Below are positions 17,307 through 25,768 of a DNA stretch of 64,000 nt, in pieces (position 1 is the first letter of the stretch; every line of letters starts with the position of its first letter). Source of the DNA: Pseudomonas sp. SLFW (lineage in GTDB: Bacteria; Pseudomonadota; Gammaproteobacteria; Pseudomonadales; Pseudomonadaceae); contig NZ_JAAAKW010000019.1 of the NCBI RefSeq assembly GCF_009905615.1, forward strand, positions 1 to 64,000, in the 5' to 3' direction. The position numbers and the translations under genes are program-made. The notes under the pieces are model-generated. The model saw only the letters and a program-made list of their open reading frames with translations, did no database searches and was not told where the DNA came from.

Positions 17307-18335
17307 TTAGGACACCTTCACCACCAGCTTGCCGAAGTTCTTGCCCTCCAGCATGCCGATGAAGGCATCCGGCGCATGTTCCAGGCCTTCGACCACGTCC
17401 TCACGGAACTTGACCTTGCCGTCCTTCACCAACGGCACCATGTCGCGCATGAATTCGTCCAGGCGGTGGTAATACTCTTCGTACACGATGAAGCCCTGAA
17501 TCCGCGCGCGTTTGGTCAGCAGGGTTCGCATCAGCAACGGCAAGTAATTCGGGCCTTCCGGCAAACGTTGGGCGTTGTATTGCGCAATGACGCCGCACAG
17601 CGGAATGCGGGCGTGCTGATTGAGTAGTGGGATGACCGCTTCGAAAATCTTGCCGCCGACCAGCTCGAAATAAATGTCGATGCCGCTGGGGCAAGCCTCG
17701 CTGAGCTGTTCGGCGAAGTGCGGGCTCTTGTGATCGATACAGGCGTCGAAGCCCAGCTCGTCCATTACATAACGGCACTTGTCGATGCCCCCGGCAATGC
17801 CCACGACGCGCAGGCCGTGGAGCTTGGCGACCTGGCCCACCACCGAACCCACCGCGCCGGACGCCGCAGCCACCACCAGGGTTTCACCGGCCTTGGGTTG
17901 GCCGATGTGCATCAACCCCATGTAGCCGGTGATGCCCGGCATGCCGAGCACCCCGACCGCCATCGACGGGCTGGGCAGGTCTTTGGGCATGGCCATGAGG
18001 TTTTTGCCGTCGGAGATGCTGTGGGTCTGCCAGCCAGTCTGCCCCACCACCAGATCACCCTCGTTGAATGAAGGGTTGCGCGATTGCTCGACCACGCTGA
18101 CCGCGCCGCCTTCCATCACCCCGTCGATTTCCACCGGTGGCGCGTAGGACGGCGCATCGCTCATGCGACCGCGCATGTAAGGGTCGAGGGACAGGTACAG
18201 CGTGCGCAGTTGAACCTGACCGTCTTGCAGGTCGGGCAACGCCTCGCGTTCGAGTCGGAAGTTTTCCGGGGTCGGCGAGCCTTCGGGGCGTGAAGCGAGG
18301 ACGATACGCTGGTTGAGGATCAGTTCTTGCGACAT
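17307..18335 (-). CDS. NADP-dependent oxidoreductase, CurA/PTGR type
   Basis: This 342-residue zinc-independent MDR-family reductase has the N-terminal marker SLDPYMRGRM, then QTGWQ and a Rossmann domain with VAAASGAVGSVVGQVAKLHG. These fit NADPH-dependent alkenal/curcumin reductases (CurA, prostaglandin reductase group) that reduce activated double bonds. It is cytosolic and its physiological substrate is unknown. It sits between ybaB and recR, is followed 69 bases later by recR, and has a degenerate REP element upstream. Confidence 0.9.
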   Translation of the reverse strand: MSQELILNQRIVLASRPEGSPTPENFRLEREALPDLQDGQVQLRTLYLSLDPYMRGRMSDAPSYAPPVEIDGVMEGGAVSVVEQSRNPSFNEGDLVVGQTGWQTHSISDGKNLMAMPKDLPSPSMAVGVLGMPGITGYMGLMHIGQPKAGETLVVAAASGAVGSVVGQVAKLHGLRVVGIAGGIDKCRYVMDELGFDACIDHKSPHFAEQLSEACPSGIDIYFELVGGKIFEAVIPLLNQHARIPLCGVIAQYNAQRLPEGPNYLPLLMRTLLTKRARIQGFIVYEEYYHRLDEFMRDMVPLVKDGKVKFREDVVEGLEHAPDAFIGMLEGKNFGKLVVKVS

Positions 18336-18641
18336 CGGGAGCGGCTCCTTGAATGGCTATAAAAAGCAGACCGTAGCTGTCGGGCGGCGTTCGGTTGAAT
18401 GTGAGCGCTCAATATGGCACACGCAATACTGCGAGTCGCCGCAGAATCCTGTCGACACGAATTCACGCTGGGCGGCATTCCGACGAGACGCCGGTACATC
18501 CAGCACACCTGCAGTGGCCGAACCATTATTCGCGAAGGAATTCGCTGCTCCAGGTCGTGCACACGCCGAGGAATCGGTGACCCCACGCACAAAAATGCCA
18601 GGCACGAGGCCTGGCATTCGGGTGACGCAACGACCGCTCGA
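18336..18641. repeat. Gap with degenerate family B REP elements
   Basis: This 306-base gap between ybaB and curA holds no gene. It contains a degenerate family B REP pair: GTCGACACGAATTCACGCTG at 18451-18470 and ATTCGCGAAGGAATTCGCTG near 18529-18548. Between them, at 18467-18485, lies the reverse complement of TCGTCGGAATGCCGCCCAG seen in copy 1. The ybaB terminator is at its right end. Confidence 0.7.
18591..18617 (-). terminator. Rho-independent terminator of dnaX-ybaB
   Basis: A perfect 9-bp stem (ATGCCAGGC at 18595-18603, GCCTGGCAT at 18609-18617) with a five-base loop is followed, on the minus strand, by a run of five T. It lies 24 bases after the ybaB stop and separates dnaX-ybaB from curA-recR. 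Confidence 0.88.
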
Positions 18642-18968
18642 TCAGAACGGCAGCTTCATGCCCGGCGGCAGTTGCATACCGGCGGTCATGCTGGCGGTTT
18701 TTTCCTGGCTCGCGGCTTCGATCTTGCGCACGGCGTCATTGAGTGCCGCGGCGATCAGATCTTCGAGAACGTCTTTGTCTTCCTGCATCAGGCTGTCATC
18801 CAGGCTCACGCGTTTGACGTCATGGCGACCGGTCATCACCACACTGACCAAACCGCCACCGGATTGGCCGGTCACTTCGGCATTGGCCAGTTCTTCCTGC
18901 ATCTTGGCCATTTTTTCCTGCATTTGCTGGGCCTGCTTCATCAGGCCTGCCATGCCACCTTTCATCAT
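18642..18968 (-). CDS. ybaB: Nucleoid-associated protein, YbaB/EbfC family
   Basis: This 108-residue DNA-binding protein forms tweezer-like dimers. It has the family start KGGMAGLMKQAQQMQEKMAKMQEELA, the VSVVMTGRHDVKRVSLDD core and a methionine/proline-rich tail. It lies 66 bases downstream of dnaX in the standard order and is followed by a terminator. Confidence 0.95.
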   Translation of the reverse strand: MMKGGMAGLMKQAQQMQEKMAKMQEELANAEVTGQSGGGLVSVVMTGRHDVKRVSLDDSLMQEDKDVLEDLIAAALNDAVRKIEAASQEKTASMTAGMQLPPGMKLPF

Positions 18969-19034
18969 GGTTGTTCTCCTCGAAAGTCGATGGGTCGTTG
19001 CGCGGCGCTGTTAAAGCTTAGCGCCTCGCGGTCA

Positions 19035-21176
19035 TTAAGGGGCCGCCGGTGCATCCACGGGGGCAATCGTATCGTCCCGGATGATCGCGCCAAACTGCTG
19101 CATCATCTGCTGGATGAACGGATCGCTTTGAATCGACGCCTCCGCCTGGCGCTGACGGTCGGCACGCCAACGCGCCGCCGCCTGGGCCGGGGTTTCCTGT
19201 TCGGGCTTGATCAGCTCGATGGTCAGATTGAGGGTGCGTTCGTGGTATTGGTTCAGCGCATCGTTCAAACGGCGCTGTTGCGTCGGGTTGAACAGCGCAC
19301 TGTGGGCCGGGTCCAGGTGCAACAGCCAGCTGTCGCCGTCCACTGAAATGAGCGTGCAGTTGGCGGCGATGCTGCCGGTCATGCCGGAAATCGGCAGTTT
19401 CGGGAACAGTTCGAGCCAGTCTGCGGCCAGGCCTGTGGCAGGCTTGGCGGCCAGCAGCAGTTCGGGCTCTTTCTCCACGGCCTCGACTGCGTCGTGAGCT
19501 AAATCATCGAGATAGGCGAACGACGCAGGATCGATGTCCACGTCCGGTTCGTAATAATCGTCGTCCGGTGGCGGCTCGTCGTCGCGCTCCATGGGCGCGG
19601 GAACATACGGCACAGCATCGGGCACGTGTTCGAGCATGGCCGGGGTGACGGTCTCGGCAGCGGCTTGCAGCTGCGCTTCGGATTCCATCTCCGGTGCATC
19701 CGGGACCGGGCTCGCCGGGGCGGGCGTCGGCATCGGCGTAAGGTCGGGCTGTTCGGCGACGGTGTCGAGCACAGGCTCGGGAATGGCTTCGACAACGGGC
19801 GCTGCGACCGGCTCGGGTTCCGGCGCGGGAGTGTTGATCGGCTGCGCAGCCTTGGGCTCGTTCCACGGCAGATCAACTTCTTCCGCCGGAGCGGGCGGCT
19901 GGACAGCGGCTGCGACCGAGGCCGGTGTTTCCACGGGAGGCGGGATCGCGACAGGGGCTTGCGCAACGGGCGCCGGGATGTAAGCCGGAACCGATGCAAC
20001 AGGGGCTGCACCGGCCACCGCTGTCTGGGAATCAACCGTGGCCGGGTTGATCCCCACTGACTTTAGCGGCTGTCTCGGCGCGCTGTCGCTGTCGGCCGGG
20101 CGGAACGCCAGCATGCGCAGCAGCACCATTTCGAAGCCGCCACGGGGGTCCGGCGCCAAAGGCAGGTCGCGACGGCCGATCAAGCCCATCTGGTAATAGA
20201 ACTGCACGTCTTCGGCGGGCAGCGCCTGCGCCAGTGCCAACACCCGATCGCGGTCGCCATGACCGTTGTCCACGCCTTCAGGCAGTGCCTGGGCGATGGC
20301 CACGCGGTGTAGCACGTTGAGAATTTCCGAGAGCACGCCGTTCCAGTCAGGCCCCTGTTCGGCGAGATGGCGCACGGCTTCGAGCAACGAGCGCGCATCG
20401 CCGTCGATCAGCGCCGTGAGGACGTCATAGACCTGGCCGTGATCCAGCGTGCCGAGCATCGCCCGCACGTCAGTGGCCAGCACCTTGCCTTCACCGAACG
20501 CGATGGCCTGATCCGTGAGGCTCATGGCGTCGCGCATCGAACCGTCGGCGGCGCGGCCCAGCAGCCACAGCGCGTCGTCTTCGAACGGAATGTTTTCAGC
20601 GCCCAGCACGTGGGTCAGGTGCTCGACCACGCGCTCGGGCGTCATGTTTTTCAGCGAGAACTGCAGGCAACGCGACAGGATGGTCGCGGGCAGTTTCTGC
20701 GGGTCAGTGGTCGCGAGGATGAATTTGACGTAGGGCGGCGGCTCTTCCAGCGTCTTGAGCAAGGCGTTGAACGAGTGGCTGGAGAGCATGTGCACTTCGT
20801 CGATCAGGTAGACCTTGAAGCGTCCGCGGCTCGGGGCGTACTGCACGTTGTCGAGCAGTTCGCGGGTGTCTTCGACCTTGGTGCGGCTCGCGGCATCGAT
20901 CTCGATCAGGTCGACGAAACGGCCCTCGTCGATCTCCCGGCAGACCGAACATTCGCCACAGGGCGAAGACGTGATGCCGGTTTCGCAGTTCAGGCACTTG
21001 GCGATGATCCGCGCGATGGTGGTCTTGCCGACGCCCCGCGTGCCGGTGAACAGATAGGCGTGGTGCAGGCGTTGGCTGTCCAGGGCGTTGATCAAGGCCT
21101 TGAGCACATGGGTCTGGCCGACCATTTCGCGGAACGAGCGCGGACGCCATTTACGTGCAAGAACCTGATAACTCAT
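19035..21176 (-). CDS. dnaX: DNA polymerase III subunit gamma/tau
   Basis: DnaX (713 residues) is the clamp-loader motor and tau scaffold. The AAA+ domain has Walker A in GTRGVGKTT, a four-cysteine zinc module (CLNCETG...CGECSVC), Walker B in LIDEVHML and sensor residues in ILATTDPQKLP. From about residue 375 to 560 there is a long Pro/Ala/Glu-rich linker, then the C-terminal tau domain that contacts polymerase alpha. I saw no clear A-AAA-AAG slippery site, so production of gamma by frameshift is not evident. Confidence 0.96.
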   Translation of the reverse strand: MSYQVLARKWRPRSFREMVGQTHVLKALINALDSQRLHHAYLFTGTRGVGKTTIARIIAKCLNCETGITSSPCGECSVCREIDEGRFVDLIEIDAASRTKVEDTRELLDNVQYAPSRGRFKVYLIDEVHMLSSHSFNALLKTLEEPPPYVKFILATTDPQKLPATILSRCLQFSLKNMTPERVVEHLTHVLGAENIPFEDDALWLLGRAADGSMRDAMSLTDQAIAFGEGKVLATDVRAMLGTLDHGQVYDVLTALIDGDARSLLEAVRHLAEQGPDWNGVLSEILNVLHRVAIAQALPEGVDNGHGDRDRVLALAQALPAEDVQFYYQMGLIGRRDLPLAPDPRGGFEMVLLRMLAFRPADSDSAPRQPLKSVGINPATVDSQTAVAGAAPVASVPAYIPAPVAQAPVAIPPPVETPASVAAAVQPPAPAEEVDLPWNEPKAAQPINTPAPEPEPVAAPVVEAIPEPVLDTVAEQPDLTPMPTPAPASPVPDAPEMESEAQLQAAAETVTPAMLEHVPDAVPYVPAPMERDDEPPPDDDYYEPDVDIDPASFAYLDDLAHDAVEAVEKEPELLLAAKPATGLAADWLELFPKLPISGMTGSIAANCTLISVDGDSWLLHLDPAHSALFNPTQQRRLNDALNQYHERTLNLTIELIKPEQETPAQAAARWRADRQRQAEASIQSDPFIQQMMQQFGAIIRDDTIAPVDAPAAP

Positions 21177-21331
21177 TGAAAACCGTCGCGACTGGGATGC
21201 GGAAGACCGCTAATGCTAGCGGAGCGGGGCCAAAATTGCATCCGGGCAATATGAGTGCGCGCATATAAGGAATCTGCCGCTAGACTGCCATCACTGTCCG
21301 ATAGCACCGTTTTGCTCTTAAAGGAGACCTT

Positions 21332-22102
21332 ATGCGTCTGCTGGCGTTGAGCGCTGTGTTGCTGACAAGTGGGCCGGTCGTGGCCGAACAGGCGCCGTTG
21401 CGGTTCTCCATTGCCGATGCGTGGGGAATGCCGCTGGTGCAGATCGAAGATCATCAGCCCACCAGCGGGTTGATCTTCGACATCATGCAGAGCATGGCCG
21501 CCCACGCCAACCTGAGCGCGGAATACCGTGTCGTGCCCATCCAACGTGTGCAACGCACGCTGGAGCGCGGCGCCATTGACGTGCGCTGTTATGCGGCGCA
21601 GTCGTGGATGCCCAGTCTGTCCGGGGATTACACCTGGAGCCTGCCGCTGTTGATTCAGCGCGACCTGTTGATCAGCACCCCGGACAACGCCACCCCGCGA
21701 ACGCCCGACAACCTGACGAACGAAACCATCGGCACGGTGCTGGGCTACGCCTACCCCACCTTGCAGACCGCGTTCGACAACCACACCCTGCGCCGCGACG
21801 ATGCCCGCAGTGAAGTCCAGGTCCTACAGAAGCTTCAGATTCATCGCTATCGCTACGCGGTCGGGAATCAATGGTCGCTGGACTGGTTCAACCGCAACCT
21901 GCCGGACGACCAGAAGCTGCGCGGCGTGGCAGTGATCGACGAGCAACCGGTGGGCTGCATCGTGCGCAACGACTCCGACATTCCGGCGCAGCGGTTGATG
22001 CGAATTTTGCTGAGGATGCGCATGTCTGGCGAGATCGACCGGATCATGAGCCGCTACAACACCTCCTCCGGGTTACCCGTGGATGGGCCTGCGATGCCGT
22101 AA
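21332..22102 (+). CDS. Periplasmic solute-binding protein, SBP_bac_3 type
   Basis: This 256-residue protein has a cleavable signal peptide (MRLLALSAVLLTSGPVVA). The body has the two-lobed fold of polar-amino-acid type binding proteins, with LIFDIMQSMAAHANLSAEYRVVPIQRVQRTLERGAIDV near the N-terminus and a C-terminal MSGEIDRIMSRY helix. No permease or ATPase gene is nearby, so it is an orphan that may serve a distant transporter or be a sensor. A purine-rich AAGGAGA lies before the ATG. It is divergent from dnaX. Confidence 0.85.
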   Translation: MRLLALSAVLLTSGPVVAEQAPLRFSIADAWGMPLVQIEDHQPTSGLIFDIMQSMAAHANLSAEYRVVPIQRVQRTLERGAIDVRCYAAQSWMPSLSGDYTWSLPLLIQRDLLISTPDNATPRTPDNLTNETIGTVLGYAYPTLQTAFDNHTLRRDDARSEVQVLQKLQIHRYRYAVGNQWSLDWFNRNLPDDQKLRGVAVIDEQPVGCIVRNDSDIPAQRLMRILLRMRMSGEIDRIMSRYNTSSGLPVDGPAMP

Positions 22103-22155
22103 GCCTTTGCGTATCCCGAAGTCACACTGCGGTGTCGCAGGATGACCGCGGCCTT

Positions 22156-22247
22156 CCGTAGGAGCGAATTCATTCGCGAAAAATCGTCCAGCCGATAGAG
22201 AGGTGTCAGCCGCACTGCCTGTTCGCGAATGAATTCGCTCCCACAGG
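22156..22247. repeat. REP pair, family B (copy 3)
   Basis: Arms at 22156-22180 and 22222-22247 contain GGAGCGAATTCATTCGCGAA and its complement, with about 41 bases between. They fall in the 315-base gap between the binding-protein gene and the phosphoesterase gene; nothing else is seen there apart from a likely promoter region just before 22418. Confidence 0.88.
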
Positions 22248-22417
22248 TCATCGCAACCCCACAGGTCCGCGCAGGCCTTTCTGTTTGTGTGCGTCATGAC
22301 AAAAGGGTGAAAGGGCTCAACCCTGCACCTCTTAGCCTGTAGCAATACCGTCACATTGCAGGATTAGGCTCCCTCGACATAATTCGCAACACTTCAGTTC
22401 TGTGAGCAGGAGCCGTG

Positions 22418-24139
22418 ATGAGCGACACACCTCAAGACCCAAGCAAACCGTCCACCCCTGAAACTTCGATCGACAGCCCCACCGACACCAGCCGTCGCCG
22501 CTTTCTGGGCGGTGTCGCCGTGCTGGGCGCGGGTGCGACGCTGAGCGGTGTCGTCACAGCCAGCGAATCGAAAAAAGGCGGCGATGCCGCCGCGCTGGAA
22601 ACCACGCTAAGCGGTCCTCATCTGGATAAGGCGCTGCACGACAACGTCAAAACCATCGTGGTGATCTACGCGGAAAACCGCAGCTTCAACAACCTGTTCG
22701 CCGATTTCCCGGGCGTGGAAAAACCCCTGTCCGCCGTCAAAAAGGACGATTTCCGTCAGCGCGACCGCGACGGCAAGGTCCTCGACAACTTGCCACCCGC
22801 CTGGGGTGGCGTGTGCCAGATTGGCCCGCAAAGCCTCGACGGCGTGACCTACGCCACCGGCGTGCAATATCAGGAAAACCTGCCCAACGCGCCGTACGCC
22901 CTCAAAGGTCCGTCCGGCGAAGACCTGCCGCTGGGGCTGATCACCCGCGACCTGTGGCACGTGTTCTACCAAAACCAGATGCAGATCAACGGCGGTAAGA
23001 ACGACGCCTTCGTGGCGTGGGCCGATTCCGGTGGCCTGACCATGGGCTATTACAGCCAGACCCAATATTCCTTGCGCCTGTGGGACGTCGCCCGCGAGTT
23101 CGTGCTCTGTGACAACTTCTTCCAGGGCGCCTTCGGCGGCTCGTTCCTGAATCACCAGTACCTGATTTCCGCCCGCGCCCCGTTTTACCCGGACGCCGCG
23201 AATTCTGCCGCGAAGTCGCAAATCGCCACTGTCGAAAGCAGCGATCCGCTGGACTACCGCCTCAAGCCGCTGGAAAAATCCCCGGCCAGCGCGATGTCCG
23301 GGCCGCCGCAATTCGGCCCCAGCGCCCTGACGCCGGACGGCTATGCGGTCAACACCATGGCCCCGCCCTACTGGCCGACCTGGCTGCGCGACAAGGAAAA
23401 ACCGGACTACTCGCAGCCGAACCTGGCCAACGTGCTGGTGCCCCAGAGCCACGATCACATCGGCGACAAGCTGTCGAAAAAGGATATCGACTGGGCCTGG
23501 TACGCCGGGGCCTGGCAGGTGACCCTGGACGAGTACAAGGATTCCACGGGCATCCCGAAGATCCCGAACTTCCAGTACCACCACCAGCCGTTCAACTACT
23601 TCAAGCAGCAAGGCCCGGAGAACCCGTCCGAGCGTAAGAAACGTCTGCGCGACGGCGGCCTGGGGGATGAAGCCAGCACCAACAGGTTCCTCGCCGACGC
23701 CGAGGCGGGCAAGCTGCCTGCCGTGACGTTCTACAAGCCACAGGGCAACCTGAACATGCACGCCGGTTACGCCGACGTGGCCGCCGGTGACCGTCACATC
23801 GACCGCGCCCTGAAAGTCCTGCGTAACAGCCCGCAATGGAAAAACATGGTGGTTGTGGTGACCGTGGACGAAAACGGCGGCTGGTGGGACCACGTGGCAC
23901 CGCCGAAAGGTGATCGCTGGGGTCCGGGCACGCGGGTTCCGGCACTCGTTGTCTCGCCGTTCGCCCGCAAGGGCACCGTCGACCACACGGTCTACGACAC
24001 GGCGTCGATCCTGCGCCTGATCACCCGTGTGCACGGTCTGGAAAAACTCGACGGCCTGACCGAACGCGACAACGCGATGATCGCCCGGGGCCAGGCGCCG
24101 ATGGGCGACCTGACCAACGCGCTGCACTTCCCGGCCTGA
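22418..24139 (+). CDS. Tat-exported phosphoesterase family protein (acid phosphatase / phospholipase C-like)
   Basis: A 573-residue alkaline-phosphatase-superfamily phosphoesterase (PF04185 type). A twin-arginine signal (TSRRRFLGGVAVLGAG, about residues 25-40) marks folded export. Active-site features include VVIYAENRSFNNLFADFPG near residue 80, the DENGGWWDHVAPP metal-binding segment and RVPALVVSPFARKG. The group includes AcpA acid phosphatases and non-hemolytic phospholipases; the substrate here cannot be assigned. I chose the second of two adjacent start codons (ATG at 22418) because AGGAG sits five bases before it. Confidence 0.9.
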   Translation: MSDTPQDPSKPSTPETSIDSPTDTSRRRFLGGVAVLGAGATLSGVVTASESKKGGDAAALETTLSGPHLDKALHDNVKTIVVIYAENRSFNNLFADFPGVEKPLSAVKKDDFRQRDRDGKVLDNLPPAWGGVCQIGPQSLDGVTYATGVQYQENLPNAPYALKGPSGEDLPLGLITRDLWHVFYQNQMQINGGKNDAFVAWADSGGLTMGYYSQTQYSLRLWDVAREFVLCDNFFQGAFGGSFLNHQYLISARAPFYPDAANSAAKSQIATVESSDPLDYRLKPLEKSPASAMSGPPQFGPSALTPDGYAVNTMAPPYWPTWLRDKEKPDYSQPNLANVLVPQSHDHIGDKLSKKDIDWAWYAGAWQVTLDEYKDSTGIPKIPNFQYHHQPFNYFKQQGPENPSERKKRLRDGGLGDEASTNRFLADAEAGKLPAVTFYKPQGNLNMHAGYADVAAGDRHIDRALKVLRNSPQWKNMVVVVTVDENGGWWDHVAPPKGDRWGPGTRVPALVVSPFARKGTVDHTVYDTASILRLITRVHGLEKLDGLTERDNAMIARGQAPMGDLTNALHFPA

Positions 24140-24158
24140 TCGAAGCTCTGCCTCCTTC

Positions 24159-24200
24159 GCAACGTTGCAGCCGTCATAGAGACGTTCTGCAACGTTTGCG
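24159..24200 (+). terminator. Hairpin after the phosphoesterase gene
   Basis: Ten-base arms, AACGTTGCAG (24161-24170) and CTGCAACGTT (24187-24196), are perfectly complementary with a 16-base loop; the stem extends imperfectly outward. It starts about 20 bases after the stop codon. The T-run after it is weak, so it may be a terminator or an RNA-stabilising hairpin. Confidence 0.45.
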
Positions 24201-24267
24201 GAGTTGACCTTCGCCCTCCTTGCGTATTCCTTCAGGGTTCCTATTTACCTTGCAAGGAAGCAAAACC

Positions 24268-24765
24268 ATGAAAGCATCACCTCCACTTTATAAACCGACC
24301 TTTCGCACGGCCACCGATCTGCTGGTGGTCCACTGCTCGGCGACTCGTCCCATGTACGACATCGGCGTGAGGGAGATCACTCAATGGCACGTCCAGCGTG
24401 GCTTCGATACGGTGGGCTACCACTACGTCATCCGCCGCAACGGCGCCGTGGAAACCGGTCGCCCGGAGACAGCCGTCGGCGCTCACGTCAAAGGCCATAA
24501 CTCACGCTCGATCGGCATATGCCTGGCCGGAGGCCTGGACGCAGCCGGGAAACCCGCCAACACCTTCACCACCGCGCAATTCGCCGCCTTGGGACAACTG
24601 CTGGACGACCTGCGCAAACGCTATCCCGACGCCCGCATCCTGGGCCATCGAGACCTGTCACCGGACCGCAATGGCGACGGCGTCATCAGCGCCGATGAGT
24701 TCATCAAGGCCTGTCCCTCGTTCGATGTGACCGCCTGGTTATCGGGCCGCGAACTGGCCGGGTGA
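24268..24765 (+). CDS. N-acetylmuramoyl-L-alanine amidase, T7-lysozyme-like
   Basis: A 165-residue Amidase_2 protein that would cut the amide bond between MurNAc and the stem peptide. The zinc ligands expected from T7 lysozyme are visible: His in LVVHCSAT, His in ILGHRDLSP and the Cys of KACPSFDV. The active-site tyrosine region is VGYHYVIRRNG. The segment DRNGDGVISADEF also matches an EF-hand-like calcium loop. There is no signal peptide, so export would need a holin or lysis, as for phage endolysins, yet no phage gene is near. The ATG at 24268 has AAGGAAG upstream; an upstream ATG at 24220 is rejected. Confidence 0.9.
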   Translation: MKASPPLYKPTFRTATDLLVVHCSATRPMYDIGVREITQWHVQRGFDTVGYHYVIRRNGAVETGRPETAVGAHVKGHNSRSIGICLAGGLDAAGKPANTFTTAQFAALGQLLDDLRKRYPDARILGHRDLSPDRNGDGVISADEFIKACPSFDVTAWLSGRELAG

Positions 24766-24876
24766 CGTCTCTGCAGACCACACACATTGGCCGGGAATGA
24801 GTGTGAATCTGTGCCTGTACAGCGTGGTCGCGCCTGCCTAGAGTGACCGCGCCCACCGCATAAACAGGAGAGTACC

Positions 24877-25713
24877 GTGCCCCAGCCACTGAGTTTTCAG
24901 CAGGTCGATGTCTTTTCCAGCGCCGCCACCGAGGGCAACCCGCTGGCCGTGGTGATCGCCGCCGATGACGTGACTGACGCGCAGATGGCCGCGTTCGCCC
25001 GCTGGACTAACCTCAGCGAGACCACGTTCCTGCTGCGCCCCACCCACCCCGACGCCGACTACCGCGTGCGCATTTTCACCACCACCCGCGAGCTGCCATT
25101 CGCAGGGCACCCGACGTTGGGCAGCTGTTTCGTCTGGCTCGACAACGGCGGCATTCCCAAGGGCGATGAAGTGGTTCAGGAATGCGGCGTGGGGCTGGTC
25201 CGCTTGCGTCGCGACGGTTCCCGCCTTGCCTTCGCGGCGCCCCCGTTGAAACGCAGCGGTCCGGTAGAAGCGGAGGTGTTGCAGGCCATCGCCACCGGTT
25301 TGCAGATCCAGCCCGAGCGCATCGTTGCCAGCCAATGGGCCGACAATGGCCCCGGCTGGGTCGCGATCCTGCTCGAAAGCCGGGACGAATTGCTGGCGAT
25401 CCAACCGGATTACCCCGCCCTGAAAGGCATGAATATCGGTGCCGTCGCACCCTGGACAGGCGCCGACGCCGGGGCCGATTTCGAAGTGCGCGCCCTGATC
25501 GGTGACATCGCTGCGGAAGACCCGGTAACCGGAAGCCTCAACGCAAGCCTGGCGCAATGGCTGATTGGCGCAGGGTTGGCGCCAAGCGCCTACACCGCCC
25601 GCCAAGGCACGGTGATTGGGCACAAGGGGCGAATCCACATCGAACAGATCGGCGAGCGGATTTGGGTCGGTGGCGATGTGCAGCCCTGTGTGGTGGGTCG
25701 AGTGACGTTGTAG
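24877..25713 (+). CDS. PhzF family isomerase
   Basis: This 278-residue protein belongs to the PhzF/diaminopimelate-epimerase-fold family. It has the start QQVDVFSSAATEGNPLAVVI, the LSETTFLLRP segment with the conserved glutamate, ELPFAGHPTLGS, and a C-terminal DPVTGSLNASLAQWL. PhzF itself isomerises DHHA in phenazine synthesis, but no phenazine genes are near, so this is a housekeeping paralogue of unknown substrate. It is cytosolic and convergent with the MFS gene. Confidence 0.92.
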   Translation: MPQPLSFQQVDVFSSAATEGNPLAVVIAADDVTDAQMAAFARWTNLSETTFLLRPTHPDADYRVRIFTTTRELPFAGHPTLGSCFVWLDNGGIPKGDEVVQECGVGLVRLRRDGSRLAFAAPPLKRSGPVEAEVLQAIATGLQIQPERIVASQWADNGPGWVAILLESRDELLAIQPDYPALKGMNIGAVAPWTGADAGADFEVRALIGDIAAEDPVTGSLNASLAQWLIGAGLAPSAYTARQGTVIGHKGRIHIEQIGERIWVGGDVQPCVVGRVTL

Positions 25714-25725
25714 TCCCTCTCAAAC

Positions 25726-25754
25726 GACCGGTCCGCGATCAATTGCGGCCGGTC
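25726..25754. terminator. Bidirectional terminator between phzF-like and MFS genes
   Basis: GACCGGTCCGC (25726-25736) and GCGGCCGGTC (25745-25754) form a stem with one bulged base and an eight-base loop between two convergent genes. Short T or A runs flank it weakly. Confidence 0.5.
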
Positions 25755-25768
25755 TTGACGTCGCCCGG

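Noticed and set aside
19035..21176. Programmed frameshift in dnaX producing gamma
   Set aside because: No A-AAA-AAG slippery site with a following hairpin was found in the expected region.
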